From Fodinibacter sp963811825 (lineage in GTDB: Bacteria; Actinomycetota; Actinomycetes; Actinomycetales; Dermatophilaceae): a DNA stretch of 64,000 bases. Where the stretch lies: the NCBI GenBank assembly GCA_963811825.1, contig CAWESS010000036.1, positions 490,833-554,832 on the forward strand, in the 5' to 3' direction. The notes below the pieces were generated by a model. The model had not been told where the DNA came from. It was given only the letters and a program-made list of their open reading frames with translations, and ran no database searches. Below, piece by piece: positions 1 through 9,014 of this stretch; position 1 is the stretch's first letter, and every line of letters begins with the position of its first letter. The translations under genes and the position numbers were made by a program.

Positions 1-92
1 GCACCCACACCCGCGCACCCGGCCAGCACGGCAGCCGCGCTCAGGGCGACCGCCAGCACCCTGCCGGTGCGCGCGCTCGGGCGACCGCTCAT
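1..92 (-). CDS. Lipoprotein, N-terminal fragment cut by window edge
   Basis: Only the first 30 codons lie in the window; the gene continues beyond base 1. The N-terminus is a typical lipoprotein signal: a basic stretch (SGRPSARTGR), a hydrophobic core (VLAVALSAAV) and a lipobox LAGC with the Cys near residue 26. The ATG at 90-92 is preceded by an AGGAG ribosome site. It lies 125 bases downstream of the two CoA-lyase genes on the same strand and may be in their transcript. The function of the mature protein cannot be seen. Confidence 0.75.
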   Translation of the reverse strand, partial: MSGRPSARTGRVLAVALSAAAVLAGCAGVG

Positions 93-217
93 CGCTTGCT
101 CCTGACGTGCAGGCTCCTCGGACCCTGCACATCATCCACCACCGATGCCACCGAACGGTGGAAGGCGCCGCCACGGCGCCACGCGGTCACGACACCTCGC
201 CAGTGGTGGGCGTGGCC

Positions 218-1090
218 TCAGTCGCGGGCGCGGATGGCCTCGTCGGTCGCGATCACCTGTCGGGCGATCTCGACGTGCAGGTGCTCGACCATCCGTCCCC
301 GGTGCGTGACCACGCCACGTCCGGCGCCCTCTTCCCAGGCCGCGACGATGTCGCGGGCGTCCTGCACCTCGGCCTCCGAGGGCGCGAAGACCTCGTTGCA
401 CGGCCCCACCTGCCCGGGGTGGATGAGCGTCTTGCCGTCGAACCCCATGTCGCGGCCCTGACGGCACTCCGCCATGAACCCGTCGAGGTCGACGACGTCG
501 TTGTAGACACCGTCGAGGATGGCCACGCCGGCCCGCCGCGCCGCGAGCAGCGCCAGCGAGAGCGCCGTCAGCAGCGGGGCACGCCCCGGCACGTGCCGGG
601 CGCCGAGCTCCTTGACGAGGTCGTTGGTGCCGATGACCAGCACGGCCAGGCGCGGGGACGCGTCCGCTATCCCGCCCACGCCGAGCACCGCCCGCGGCGT
701 CTCGACCATCGCCCAGAGCCGGGTGTGCTCCGGCGCCCCGTGCCGCTCCATCGCCGCCACGAGCTCGAGCACCTCCTGCGCCGAGTCGACCTTCGGCACG
801 ACGATGCCGTCCGGTCCGGCGGCGCACGCAGCGGCGAGGTCGTCGTCGTGCCACTGGGTGCCGCTGGCATTGATGCGGATCGTCACCTCGCGCTGCCCGT
901 AGTCACCCGACCTGGCTGCGGCACAGGCATTCTCGCGGGCAGCCACCTTGTGGTCGGGGGCCACGGCATCCTCGAGGTCGAGGATCAGCCCGTCGACCGG
1001 CAGCGTCTTGGCCTTCTCGAGGGCGCGCTCGTTGCTGCTCGGCATGTAGAGCACCGAACGACGCGGCCGGTACGCCGTGACGGCGGTCAT
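218..1090 (-). CDS. CitE-like CoA ester lyase (HpcH/HpaI family)
   Basis: A 290-residue protein of the citrate lyase beta-subunit/malyl-CoA lyase fold (TIM barrel, Mg-dependent). Visible family motifs are LILDLEDAVAPDHK near residue 35, VPKVDS near 105, a VETPRAV motif near 135 and DGKTLIHPGQ near 225. Family members cleave or hydrolyse malyl-CoA, methylmalyl-CoA or citramalyl-CoA thioesters; the substrate here is not determined. The ATG at 1088-1090 overlaps the TGA of the upstream lyase by one base (ATGA), so the two are translationally coupled. Inference: the pair works in a C4/C5 CoA-ester pathway such as the ethylmalonyl-CoA pathway, glyoxylate assimilation or itaconate/citramalate degradation. 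Confidence 0.85.
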   Translation of the reverse strand: MTAVTAYRPRRSVLYMPSSNERALEKAKTLPVDGLILDLEDAVAPDHKVAARENACAAARSGDYGQREVTIRINASGTQWHDDDLAAACAAGPDGIVVPKVDSAQEVLELVAAMERHGAPEHTRLWAMVETPRAVLGVGGIADASPRLAVLVIGTNDLVKELGARHVPGRAPLLTALSLALLAARRAGVAILDGVYNDVVDLDGFMAECRQGRDMGFDGKTLIHPGQVGPCNEVFAPSEAEVQDARDIVAAWEEGAGRGVVTHRGRMVEHLHVEIARQVIATDEAIRARD

Positions 1091-2172
1091 CAGCGGTCCC
1101 CACCGTTCGCAGTGGCCGCGTCCTCGGCGTACAACGCGGCGAGCTCGGGGTCGTTGGCCGAGAGCCGGTCGGCGAGCTCGAGGATGACCAGGCACTGTTT
1201 CAGGCTCGCGTCGTCCTCCATCTTCCCGTCGAGCATCACCGCGCCCGTCCCGTCGCCCATGGCCTCCTTGACCCGGCGCGCGTGCGCGACGTCCTGCGCG
1301 CTGGGGCTGAAGACCGACTTGGCGATGGCGATCTGCGCGGGGTGCAGGGTCCACGTCCCGACGCAGCCGAGGAGGAACGCGTTGCGGAACTGGTCCTCGC
1401 ACGCGACGACGTCGGCGATGTCCCCGAACGGCCCGTAGTACGGGAAGATCCCGTGCATCGCACACGCATCGACCATGCGGGCGATCGTGTAGTGCCACAG
1501 GTCCTGCTGGAAGGTCGCACGCTCCCCCGCGATGTCCCCACCGACCGGGTCCGCGCGCACGAGGTAGCCGGGGTGACCGCCACCCACCCGGGTCGTCTTC
1601 ATCCGGCGGTCGGCCGCGAGGTCGGCGGGCCCGAGGCTGATGCCCTGCATCCGGGGGCTCGCGCCCGCGATCTCCTCGACGTCGGCGACGCCGCGAGCCG
1701 TCTCGAGGATCGCGTGGACGAGGATCGGCCGGGTCAGCCCCGCCTTCGCCTCGAGCTGGGCGAGCAGCCGGTCGACGTAGTGGATGTCCTCGGGGCCCTG
1801 GACCTTCGGCACCATGACGACGTCGAGGCGGTCACCCACCTCGGTGACGAGGGTCGTGAGGTCGTCGAGCACCCACGGCGAGTCCAGGGAGTTGATCCGC
1901 GTCCAGAGCTGGGTGTGCTCACCGAAGTCGGTGGCGCGGGCGATCTCGACGAGACCGGCGCGCGCGGCATCCTTGTTCTCCGCCTTGACGGCATCCTCGA
2001 GGTTGCCCAGCAGGACGTCGACCGTGCCCACGAGCTGGGGCACCTTGGCCGCCATCCGCGGGTTGCTGGGGTCGAAGAAGTGGATCATCCGGCTCGGCCG
2101 CGCCGGCACCTCCCGCACGGGCAGGGGTGCGCCCACCGCGAGGGGCGTGAAGAAGTCCTTGGCGCTGCGCAT
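1090..2172 (-). CDS. Malyl-CoA/beta-methylmalyl-CoA lyase-like protein
   Basis: A 360-residue protein of the same superfamily as the next gene but a longer, separate branch resembling L-malyl-CoA/beta-methylmalyl-CoA lyases. Motifs seen include HFFDPSNPRMAAKVP near residue 30, LLGNLEDAVKAENKDAAR near 52, VVMVPKVQGPEDI and TLHPAQIAIAKSVFSP towards the C-terminus. Start ATG at 2170-2172. It is the first gene of a two-gene coupled unit and is divergent from the gene starting at 2263, so the roughly 90-base gap holds both promoters. Reaction specificity cannot be read from the sequence; the aldol-type cleavage of a 3-hydroxyacyl-CoA giving glyoxylate plus an acyl-CoA is the family activity. Confidence 0.82.
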   Translation of the reverse strand: MRSAKDFFTPLAVGAPLPVREVPARPSRMIHFFDPSNPRMAAKVPQLVGTVDVLLGNLEDAVKAENKDAARAGLVEIARATDFGEHTQLWTRINSLDSPWVLDDLTTLVTEVGDRLDVVMVPKVQGPEDIHYVDRLLAQLEAKAGLTRPILVHAILETARGVADVEEIAGASPRMQGISLGPADLAADRRMKTTRVGGGHPGYLVRADPVGGDIAGERATFQQDLWHYTIARMVDACAMHGIFPYYGPFGDIADVVACEDQFRNAFLLGCVGTWTLHPAQIAIAKSVFSPSAQDVAHARRVKEAMGDGTGAVMLDGKMEDDASLKQCLVILELADRLSANDPELAALYAEDAATANGGDR

Positions 2173-2262
2173 GCTGGGTCCCTTGTCCACGAGGTCGGGC
2201 GAGCGGGTCTGCGGGGACGCTAGCAGCGCCTGCCCACGGGGCGTTGTGAGAGAGTTCACGGT

Positions 2263-2826
2263 GTGACGGACGACGCCCCGACGCAGGCCCTCCCGGCCAC
2301 CAACGTCACGCGTCTGATCCACGAGGCCGCGAGCAAGTCGGGCCTGATCTGGATCCGCGTCCCCGGAGCAGGCACCCACCCCGTGTGGCACGTCTGGCAC
2401 GACGACGGGGACGAGCGCGGCACCGGGCCCGCGGCCTACGTCGTCTCCGGAGCCGGCGAGCAGAGCCTGCCCTGGCTGCCGGACGAGGTCGAGCTCGTCC
2501 TGCGCAGCAAGGACTCCGGCGGTCTGCTGCTCACGGTCCACGCGAGCGCCCAGGAGCTCACGCCCGCCGACGACGGTTGGGATGCCGCGGTGGAGGTGCT
2601 GCGGCCGGAGCGCCTCAACGCCGTCGGAGACACGGCGACACGGTGGGCGCAGGGGTGCACCATCCACGTCATCACCCCCCACGGACGGCTCGTCGAGGGT
2701 CCGGGCGCGTACACCTCGGACTCCGGAGTCGCCGCAGTCCGCCCCGCCGCCGGGACGACCGCGCGGTGGCGGCCATGGCACTGGCGCGGCCGCGCGGGAG
2801 CACGGCGCAACAGCCCGGCGACGTGA
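2263..2826 (+). CDS. Hypothetical protein, possible split-barrel (PNPOx-like) fold
   Basis: A 187-residue protein with GTG start. I do not recognise a characterised family with certainty. The central part (SGLIWIRVPG, HPVWHVWHDDG, VELVLRSKDSGGLLLTVHA, WAQGCTIHVITPHG) alternates beta-strands in a way that recalls pyridoxamine-oxidase-like split barrels, but no FMN site is clear. The C-terminus is rich in Arg, Trp and Ala and looks disordered. It precedes the MgtE-like gene by 38 bases on the same strand. Confidence is for it being a real gene. Confidence 0.7.
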   Translation: MTDDAPTQALPATNVTRLIHEAASKSGLIWIRVPGAGTHPVWHVWHDDGDERGTGPAAYVVSGAGEQSLPWLPDEVELVLRSKDSGGLLLTVHASAQELTPADDGWDAAVEVLRPERLNAVGDTATRWAQGCTIHVITPHGRLVEGPGAYTSDSGVAAVRPAAGTTARWRPWHWRGRAGARRNSPAT

Positions 2827-2864
2827 TGCGCGGTCCCGGCGACCGGCCCCGATAGCCTGTCGCC

Positions 2865-4160
2865 GTGAGCACGCCGACCCGCGCCTTCGTCGGCCGCCTG
2901 ACCGAGCTGAGCGTCTTCGACCCTCTCGGGGACCAGGTCGGCCGCGTTCGCGACGTCGTCGTGACGTTCAACGTCGCGCGCAGCCGCCCGCGGGTCATCG
3001 GCCTGGTCGTCGAGGTGGCCGGTCGCCGGCGCGTCTTCGTGCCGATGACCCGGGTCACCTCCGTCGAGGGTGGCCAGGTCATCACGACCGGGCTGGTCAA
3101 CATGCGCCGCTTCGAGCAGCGCGGGAACGAGACCCTCGTGGTCGCCGAGCTCTTCGAGCGATCGGTGGAGGTGCGCACGGAGGAAGGCGCCCTCGTCGAC
3201 GCCACCGTCGAGGACGTCGGCATCGAGCAGCACGGCTCCCGCGGCTGGAGCGTGGCCCGCGCCTTCGTGCGCACCGGAGCCCCCCGTGCCGGGCTCGGAC
3301 GGCTGGCCCGCCGCCGCGGCGAGACCCGGCTCGTCGCCATCGAGGACGTCGTCGGGCTGCGCGAGTCCACCGGCGCGCAGAGCGCGGCCCGCTTCGTCGA
3401 GGCCAACGAGGACCTCAAACCCGCCGACCTCGCCGAGGTCATCCACGACCTCTCCCCCCAGCGCCGAGGCGAGGTGGCCGCCGAGCTGAGCGACGAACGG
3501 CTCGCCGACGTCATCGAGGAGCTGCCCGAGGACGACCAGGTCGAGATCATCGCCGGACTGCCGATCGACCGCGCCGCGGACGTCCTCGAGGCGATGGAGC
3601 CCGACGACGCCGCCGACCTGTTGGCCGAGCTGCCCAAGGAGCGCCAGGAGGAGCTGCTCGAGCGCATGGACGCCGACGAGGCCGCCGACCTGCGACGGCT
3701 GCTCACCTACGACGAGAACACCGCCGGCGGTCTCATGACGACCGAGCCGGTCATCCTCGGCCCCGAGGCCTCCATCGCCGAGGCGCTCGCCGTGGTGCGC
3801 CGACAGGAGCTGTCGACCGCACTGGCCTGCACCGTCTTCGTGTGCCGCTCCCCCCTGGAGACCCCCACCGGGCGCTACCTCGGCATGGTCCACATCCAGC
3901 GCCTCCTGCGTGAGCCCCCGCACAACCCGGTGGGTGGCATCCTCGACAAGGACGTCGAGCCGCTGCTCCCGGACGCGACGCTGGGCCAGGTGACGCGCAT
4001 GCTCGCGACCTACGACCTCGTCGGGGTCCCGGTCGTCGACGCCGAGGGCCACCTGCTCGGCGCGGTCACCGTCGACGACGTGCTCGACCACATCCTCCCG
4101 GAGGACTGGCGCGAGGAGCGGCACGACAGCGTCACCCCGGAAGGGGCCACCCGTGGCTGA
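2865..4160 (+). CDS. MgtE N-domain/CBS protein with PRC-barrel, no membrane part
   Basis: A 431-residue cytosolic protein. Order: PRC-barrel-like half at about residues 5-80 (LTELSVFDPLGDQVGRVRDV), a second barrel-like segment to about 170, MgtE N superhelical domain at about 185-285 (LKPADLAEVIHDLSP, DDAADLLAELPKERQEELL) and two CBS motifs at about 290-425 (TAGGLMTTEPV, LVGVPVVDAEGHLLGAVTVDDVLD). Full MgtE transporters carry five membrane helices after the CBS pair; none is present, so this is a sensor-type protein and not a channel by itself. GTG start lies six bases after TAGCCT (2853-2858), a leaderless -10 box. The stop overlaps the start of the DUF1003 gene. Confidence 0.9.
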   Translation: MSTPTRAFVGRLTELSVFDPLGDQVGRVRDVVVTFNVARSRPRVIGLVVEVAGRRRVFVPMTRVTSVEGGQVITTGLVNMRRFEQRGNETLVVAELFERSVEVRTEEGALVDATVEDVGIEQHGSRGWSVARAFVRTGAPRAGLGRLARRRGETRLVAIEDVVGLRESTGAQSAARFVEANEDLKPADLAEVIHDLSPQRRGEVAAELSDERLADVIEELPEDDQVEIIAGLPIDRAADVLEAMEPDDAADLLAELPKERQEELLERMDADEAADLRRLLTYDENTAGGLMTTEPVILGPEASIAEALAVVRRQELSTALACTVFVCRSPLETPTGRYLGMVHIQRLLREPPHNPVGGILDKDVEPLLPDATLGQVTRMLATYDLVGVPVVDAEGHLLGAVTVDDVLDHILPEDWREERHDSVTPEGATRG

Positions 4161-4701
4161 GCGCGAGCGCCGCCCCCGCATCGACCAGCCCCGCGAGGGC
4201 GGCCGACGCTTCACCGTGCCGTCGGCCTTCACCGAGGAGGCCTTCGGCGTCGTCTCCGAGAAGTTCGCCCGCTACATGGGCACCCCGTACTTCCTCATCG
4301 GCATGACCCTGTTCGTGCTGATCTGGGTGGGCTGGAACTTCCTCGCACCGCCTGCCTCGCGCTTCGACGAGTACCCGTTCATCTTCCTCACGCTCATGCT
4401 GAGCCTCCAGGCCTCGTACGCCGCACCCCTCATCCTGCTCGCGCAGAACCGCCAGGCCGACCGCGACCGCTTCGCCCTCGAGCAGGACCGCAGCCGCGAC
4501 GAGCGCAACCTCGCCGACACCGAGTTCCTCACCCGCGAGGTCGCCGCCCTGCGGATCGCGATGCGCGACCAGGCCACCCGCGACTTCGTGCGCAGCGAGC
4601 TGCGTGACCTCCTCGACGAGATGGAGGAGCGCGGGCTGGTCGTCACCCGCGCCGCCGAGCCCGAGGAGGGCCCGGTCCGCACGCCCGGATCGCCGACCTA
4701 G
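4153..4701 (+). CDS. DUF1003 membrane protein
   Basis: A 182-residue protein with the DUF1003 pattern: a soluble N-terminus, two hydrophobic helices at about residues 45-65 (YFLIGMTLFVLIWVGWNFL) and 75-97 (FIFLTLMLSLQASYAAPLIL), then the conserved LAQNRQADRDR sequence and a charged coiled C-terminal tail of about 70 residues. The GTG start overlaps the preceding stop by eight bases, so translation is coupled to the MgtE/CBS protein. The pairing of an MgtE-like sensor with DUF1003 is seen widely in actinobacteria; the job of DUF1003 is unknown. Its stop codon TAG (4699-4701) is also the first half of the -10 box of the next gene. Confidence 0.9.
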   Translation: MAERERRPRIDQPREGGRRFTVPSAFTEEAFGVVSEKFARYMGTPYFLIGMTLFVLIWVGWNFLAPPASRFDEYPFIFLTLMLSLQASYAAPLILLAQNRQADRDRFALEQDRSRDERNLADTEFLTREVAALRIAMRDQATRDFVRSELRDLLDEMEERGLVVTRAAEPEEGPVRTPGSPT

Positions 4702-4711
4702 ACTGGGGTCC

Positions 4712-5845
4712 ATGTCCCCCGTCAGTCCCGACGCCCTGCACGCTGCCCTCGAGACGGTCATCGACCCCGAGATCCGCAAGCCCGTCACCGAGCTCGGCAT
4801 GGTCGAGAGCGTGGCGGCCGACGAGGCCGGCCACGTCGCCGTGACGATCCTGCTCACGATCGCCTCCTGCCCCCTCAAGGACACCCTGACCCGCGACACC
4901 ACGGCCGCCCTGGAGAAGGTCGACGGCGTCACCGGCGTCACCGTGACCCTCGGGGTGATGAGCGACGAGCAGCGCGCCGGGCTCAAGACCATGCTGCGCG
5001 GCGGGGTCGCCGAGCGCGAGGTGCCCTTCGCCAGGGCCGGGTCCCTCACCAGGGTGTATGCCGTGGCCTCCGGCAAGGGCGGCGTCGGCAAGTCGTCGGT
5101 CACCGCCAACCTCGCGGCCTCCCTGGCCCAGCAGGGCCTGCGCGTCGGGGTCGTCGACGCCGACATCTACGGCTTCTCGATCCCACGCATGCTCGGCGTC
5201 GAGGGGCGCCCGACGCAGGTCGACGACATGATCCTGCCGCCACTGGCGCACGACGTGAAGGTCATCTCGATCGGGATGTTCGTGCCGGGCAACCAGCCCG
5301 TCGTGTGGCGCGGCCCGATGCTGCACCGGGCGCTTCAGCAGTTCCTCGCCGACGTCTTCTGGGGCGACCTCGACGTGCTGCTGCTCGACCTGCCCCCGGG
5401 CACCGGTGACATCGCCATCTCCACGGCCCAGCTCATCCCGAGCGCCGAGATCCTCGTCGTCACGACCCCGCAGCAGGCCGCGGCCGAGGTGGCCGAGCGA
5501 GCCGGCGCCATCGCACTCCAGACGCACCAGCGGGTGGCCGGGGTCATCGAGAACATGAGCTGGCTCGAGCTCCCCGACGGCAGCCGTCAGGAGATCTTCG
5601 GTTCCGGCGGCGGCCGGGAGGTCGCCGACTCCCTGACCCGGGCGATCGGCTCGGAGGTGCCGCTCCTGGGTCAGATCCCGCTCGACACCCGCCTGCGCAT
5701 CGGCGCCGACGAGGGGATGCCGGTCGTGCTCGGTGAGCCCGACAGCCCGGCCGCCGTGGCGCTGCGCGGGATCGCCCGAGGGCTCGCAACCCGCTCGCGT
5801 GGTCTCGCCGGCCGCTCGCTGGGCCTCACCCCCGCCGGTCGCTGA
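4712..5845 (+). CDS. mrp: Mrp/ApbC family ATPase (Fe-S carrier family) lacking the CxxC
   Basis: A 377-residue protein: N-terminal MIP18/DUF59 domain (about 1-85, HAALETVIDPEIRKPVTELG) followed by a ParA-like deviant Walker A ATPase (GKGGVGKSS near residue 125, DADIYGFSIPRMLG, LLLDLPPGTGDIAIS). The family loads Fe-S clusters onto targets. At the position where ApbC/Nbp35 proteins have the bridging CxxC, after ENMS, this protein reads WLELPDG and the ATPase domain contains no cysteine at all; the only Cys is in the DUF59 part. A TAGACT box (4699-4704) ends seven bases before the ATG, so a leaderless transcript is likely. It converges on tatB. Confidence 0.93.
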   Translation: MSPVSPDALHAALETVIDPEIRKPVTELGMVESVAADEAGHVAVTILLTIASCPLKDTLTRDTTAALEKVDGVTGVTVTLGVMSDEQRAGLKTMLRGGVAEREVPFARAGSLTRVYAVASGKGGVGKSSVTANLAASLAQQGLRVGVVDADIYGFSIPRMLGVEGRPTQVDDMILPPLAHDVKVISIGMFVPGNQPVVWRGPMLHRALQQFLADVFWGDLDVLLLDLPPGTGDIAISTAQLIPSAEILVVTTPQQAAAEVAERAGAIALQTHQRVAGVIENMSWLELPDGSRQEIFGSGGGREVADSLTRAIGSEVPLLGQIPLDTRLRIGADEGMPVVLGEPDSPAAVALRGIARGLATRSRGLAGRSLGLTPAGR

Positions 5846-5855
5846 ACCGGCTCGG

Positions 5856-6351
5856 TCAGGTGGCGTCGACGTCGTAGGGCGTCGGTCGCGTGGGGTCCCA
5901 CGCGGTGGGGCCGGGGTGCTTGGAGATGTAGACCGCGGGCGCCGCGTCGGAAGTCCCTGAGCCCCCCGCGCTCGCTGCGGTGACGGCCGCGCCGCCGGCG
6001 ACGGCTGCGCCGGCAGCGGCCTTGCCACCCGTGAGGCCCCTTTCCCGCGGACCTGACGGACCCGATCTGGTCACGCACGGGCGCAACGGCGTCGTCCAAG
6101 GGGTCGAGCAGCGCTTCCTTGACGATGCGCCGCGGGTCGTACTGCCGCGGGTCGTACTGCCGCCAGTTGATGTCCTCGTACTCGGGGCCGAGCTGGTCCT
6201 TCAGCTGGACCTTGGCGCCCTCGGCCATGACCCGTGCCTTGCGGATGCCGCGCGCCAGCTTCGCGGCGTACTCGGGGAGTCGGTCGGGGCCGAGGATGAA
6301 CACCGCGATGAGCGCGACGAGCACGATCTCCCAGCCGTTGACGCCGAACAC
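5856..6351 (-). CDS. tatB: Sec-independent translocase TatB, reading frame interrupted
   Basis: The first 110 codons from the GTG at 6349-6351 are a clear TatB: a short N-terminal transmembrane helix (WEIVLVALIAVFILGPDRLPE) with the Gly-Pro hinge, then an amphipathic helix (YAAKLARGIRKARVMAEGAK). Around 6037-6040 the frame breaks; the Ala/Gly-rich tail ending YDVDAT continues in another frame to a TGA at 5856. Removing one G from the G4 run (CCCC at 6037-6040 on the plus strand) restores one frame of about 165 residues, so an indel error is more likely than inactivation. A 15-base tandem repeat (6130-6159) encodes QYDPR twice. TatB works with TatA/TatC in folded-protein export. Confidence 0.85.
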
Positions 6352-6399
6352 CGAACACCACCCGTCCCTCTCCTGGACCGCAGAACCCTGGCGAGGGCC

Positions 6400-7799
6400 T
6401 CAGTCAGCCGAACCCTCGAGGACCATGGTGACATCCCGCTCGGCACCGCCGCGCACGATGGTCATGGTGACCTTCTCGCCGACGGTCCTGGAGCGGATGA
6501 GGACGACGAGCTCGCCGTCCTCGGAGACGGGCCTGCCCTCGAAGGCGATGACGACGTCGCCGGCCTCGAGACCGGCTTCCGCGGCCGGTCCGTCGGGGGC
6601 CACGGCGGGCTGGCCCGCGGGCCCCTCGTCGGCGATGCGCACGCCTTCCCCGTCGTAGGTCGAGTCGAGGAAGACCCCGATGATCGGGTGCACGGCCTTG
6701 CCGGTCGTGATCAGCTGCTCGACGGTCGTGGCCACCTGGTCGCTGGGGATGGCGAACCCGACCCCGATGTTGCCGCTCTGCCCACTGATCTCGGACCCGG
6801 GTGCCCGCGCGATGGCGGAGTTGACGCCGATGACCCGACCCTGCATGTCGAGGAGGGGGCCCCCGGAGTTGCCGGGGTTGATGGCGGCGTCGGTCTGGAT
6901 CGCGTTGATGAACGACTGGTCGTCGGCCTCGCCGGGGGTCACGGGCCGGTCGAGGGCACTGACGATCCCCGAGGTCACGGTCGAGTCGAGCCCGAGCGGG
7001 GCCCCGACGGCAATGACCTGGTCGCCGACGACGACGTCCGCGGACCGACCGAGGGTGAGCGGCTCCAGGTCGGTGCGGTCGACCTTGACGACGGCGAGGT
7101 CGTAGGAGCCGTCGCGGCCGACGATCGTTGCGGGCACCTGCTGCCCGTTCGCGAGGACGACGGTGATCTCGCCGCCATCGGCGGCGCTCGCGACGACGTG
7201 GTTGTTCGTGACGATGTGCCCGCGGTCGTCATAGACCCACCCGGACCCGGTGCCGGTGCCGCCACCACCCTCGACGCGCAGGGTGACCACGCTCGGTGTC
7301 GTGCGGGCGGCGATGTTGGCGACCGAACCCTCCGGTCGCGTCGTCGCACCGGTGCCGACGCTCGGCGCGGAGGCCGCCGACGAGCCGGACGAACCGGTGG
7401 GCTCGAAGGCTCCGCGATCAGCCAGGACGCCACCGAGCAGTCCGCCGAGGAGGCCGGCCACGAGCGCCACCGCGAGCGAGACACCGATCAGGGCCCCCCA
7501 GCCCGGTCCGCGGCGCCGCGTCGCGGGCGTCGCCGGCGGCGTCAGCGCCACCCCCTGAGCGGCGGCGACGGGCTGCGCGGGGGGCGTCAGGGCAGCCCAG
7601 GCCGGCTCGGTCTGGGGCGCCGGGTAGGAGGCAGGCTGCTGGGAGCCGTAGGGGAGCGGGCTGCTCGGGCAGGCCACGCCGGTGCAGGAGCCGCCTGCTC
7701 GCCCACGGCCTGCGGGACCTCCTGGGTGGTCTCGTCGGCGCTTCCCGCCTGGCCCCAAGGGCTCCAGTCATCTCGCCCGGGCTCGTGCTCGCTCGTCAT
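6400..7799 (-). CDS. htrA: HtrA/DegP-like serine protease with PDZ, frame interrupted near N-terminus
   Basis: A membrane-anchored S1C protease. N-terminal cytosolic Pro/Ala-rich tail, one transmembrane helix (WGALIGVSLAVALVAGLLGG), then a trypsin fold with the triad His in IVTNNHVV, Asp in YDLAVVKVD and Ser in NPGNSGGPLL, and a C-terminal PDZ domain (GLEAGDVVIAFEGRPV). The ATG at 7797-7799 overlaps the stop of the anti-sigma gene. The frame changes at about 7667-7669: the N-terminal 43 codons (MTSEHEPGRDDWS...) and the rest are in different frames and one extra C in the coding CCC run joins them. It sits in the conserved sigE-rseA-htrA-tatB block; its role is extracytoplasmic protein quality control and envelope-stress signalling. 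Confidence 0.9.
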
Positions 7800-8353
7800 G
7801 GCGTCGATTCTGCCTGCTGGCCGAGCCGGGTGATCACGACGCCCTGCCCGGGACGGCCCAACACCGTGGCCACCGCGCTCACGCCGCGCAGCGGCGCGGC
7901 CGAGGGCGACACCACCGGGGTGGCGGTCGTGGCGAGGGCCGGACGCCCCGTCGCCGGCACGGGAACGACCGTCAGGCTCCAGGCAGCGGCGGCCGAGACC
8001 CCCGCCGCAGCGGCCGCGACGACCGTCGCCCGCAAGGGGCTGCGGTGGCAGGGCGGGGCGGACGGCGCGAGCAGTCGCAAGGGGTCCTGCCGGGCCACCG
8101 ACGGCGCACGGGGGGCCAGTTCGGCCGCCATGGTGCTGCCGAGGGCGAGCAGGGTCGAGCGCAGGTCGCCCGGCATCGTCGGACCTCCGGCGAGGGCACT
8201 GGTGAGCCGACGCTCCTGGCCCACCGCGTGACCGCAGGTCTGGCAGGCCACGAGGTGGCGGTCCCACGCCCACTGCCGGTGGAGCGGAAGGCGCCCCGCG
8301 GCGTACTCGGCCAGCTCGTCGCCGAGGCACCGCACCCGCGTGGCGTCGGTCAT
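7796..8353 (-). CDS. rseA: Zinc-binding anti-sigma factor (RseA/ZAS type)
   Basis: A 185-residue protein with the ZAS anti-sigma signature His-x3-Cys-x2-Cys (HLVACQTC near residue 35) in the N-terminal part. A hydrophobic stretch at about 112-135 (ATVVAAAAAGVSAAAAWSL) may be a membrane anchor. It overlaps the sigma-factor gene upstream and the protease gene downstream by ATGA junctions, so sigma factor, anti-sigma factor and protease are made together. Known for the family: the ZAS domain holds the ECF sigma factor inactive until redox or envelope stress releases it. Inference from context: it regulates the sigma factor at 8350. Confidence 0.87.
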   Translation of the reverse strand: MTDATRVRCLGDELAEYAAGRLPLHRQWAWDRHLVACQTCGHAVGQERRLTSALAGGPTMPGDLRSTLLALGSTMAAELAPRAPSVARQDPLRLLAPSAPPCHRSPLRATVVAAAAAGVSAAAAWSLTVVPVPATGRPALATTATPVVSPSAAPLRGVSAVATVLGRPGQGVVITRLGQQAESTP

Positions 8354-8976
8354 ACGATCCCCGCGGCGGGACGGCGGATGATCCGGCCCGTGCTCCTCGT
8401 CGGTGCGGTGGTGGTGGCGGGCTGGGGCGCGCGGTGCGCGAGGGACTCGCGCAGCTGCGCGCGGCCGCGGTGGATGCGCGAGCGGACGGTACCGAGCTTG
8501 ATGCCCAGGGTCGCCGCGACCTCCTCGTAGGACAGTCCCTCGATGTCGCACAGCACGACGGCGGCGCGGAAGTCGGGCGACAGGGCGTCGAGGGCGCGCT
8601 GCACGTCGTCGTCGAAGTGGGCGTCGTGGTAGGCCTGCTCGGGGCCCGGTCCACGACCGGGCAGCCGGGCCGCGGACTCGTCGGAGAGCGCGTCGAAGCG
8701 GATCCGCTGCTTGCGGCGCATCTTGTCGAGGAAGACGTTGGTCGTGATGCGGTGCAGCCAGCCCTCGAAGGTGCCGGGCTGGTAGGTGTGCAGCGACCGG
8801 AAGACCCGGACGAAGACGTCCTGGGTGAGGTCCTCGGCGTCGTGGACGTTCCCGGTCAGGCGGTAGGCCAGTCGGTACACCCGCGCGGAGTGCTGCTCGA
8901 CGACCTCCTCCCAGGTCGGGGGCACCCAACCGGCAGCCGGCAGGTCGCCGGTCAGCACGGCATCCGTCGTCGTCAT
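8350..8976 (-). CDS. sigE: ECF sigma factor, SigE-like
   Basis: An ECF sigma factor of about 208 residues with region 2 (YRLAYRLTGNVHDAEDLTQDVF) and region 4 helix-turn-helix (LSYEEVAATLGIKLGTVRSRI). Three in-frame ATGs exist at 9012, 9003 and 8976. I choose 8976 (MTTTDAV): it has a GAGGGAAG ribosome site, and the predicted promoter at 9015-9042 leaves the two upstream ATGs at or before the transcription start. The gene heads a coupled unit with rseA and htrA, the order known in M. tuberculosis around Rv1221. It should direct transcription of envelope-stress genes. Confidence 0.9.
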   Translation of the reverse strand: MTTTDAVLTGDLPAAGWVPPTWEEVVEQHSARVYRLAYRLTGNVHDAEDLTQDVFVRVFRSLHTYQPGTFEGWLHRITTNVFLDKMRRKQRIRFDALSDESAARLPGRGPGPEQAYHDAHFDDDVQRALDALSPDFRAAVVLCDIEGLSYEEVAATLGIKLGTVRSRIHRGRAQLRESLAHRAPQPATTTAPTRSTGRIIRRPAAGIV

Positions 8977-9014
8977 CGCTTCTTCCCTCACCGAGCTGTT
9001 CATGTCACCCATCG

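Noticed and set aside
2436..4232. A 598-codon minus-strand frame over the MgtE/CBS gene
   Set aside because: The plus strand carries CBS and MgtE N motifs; the minus frame is repetitive GLED/GDEV shadow.
8977..9012. Upstream start codons of sigE at 9012 and 9003
   Set aside because: They lie at or before the transcription start predicted from the -35/-10 pair and lack the better ribosome site present at 8976.
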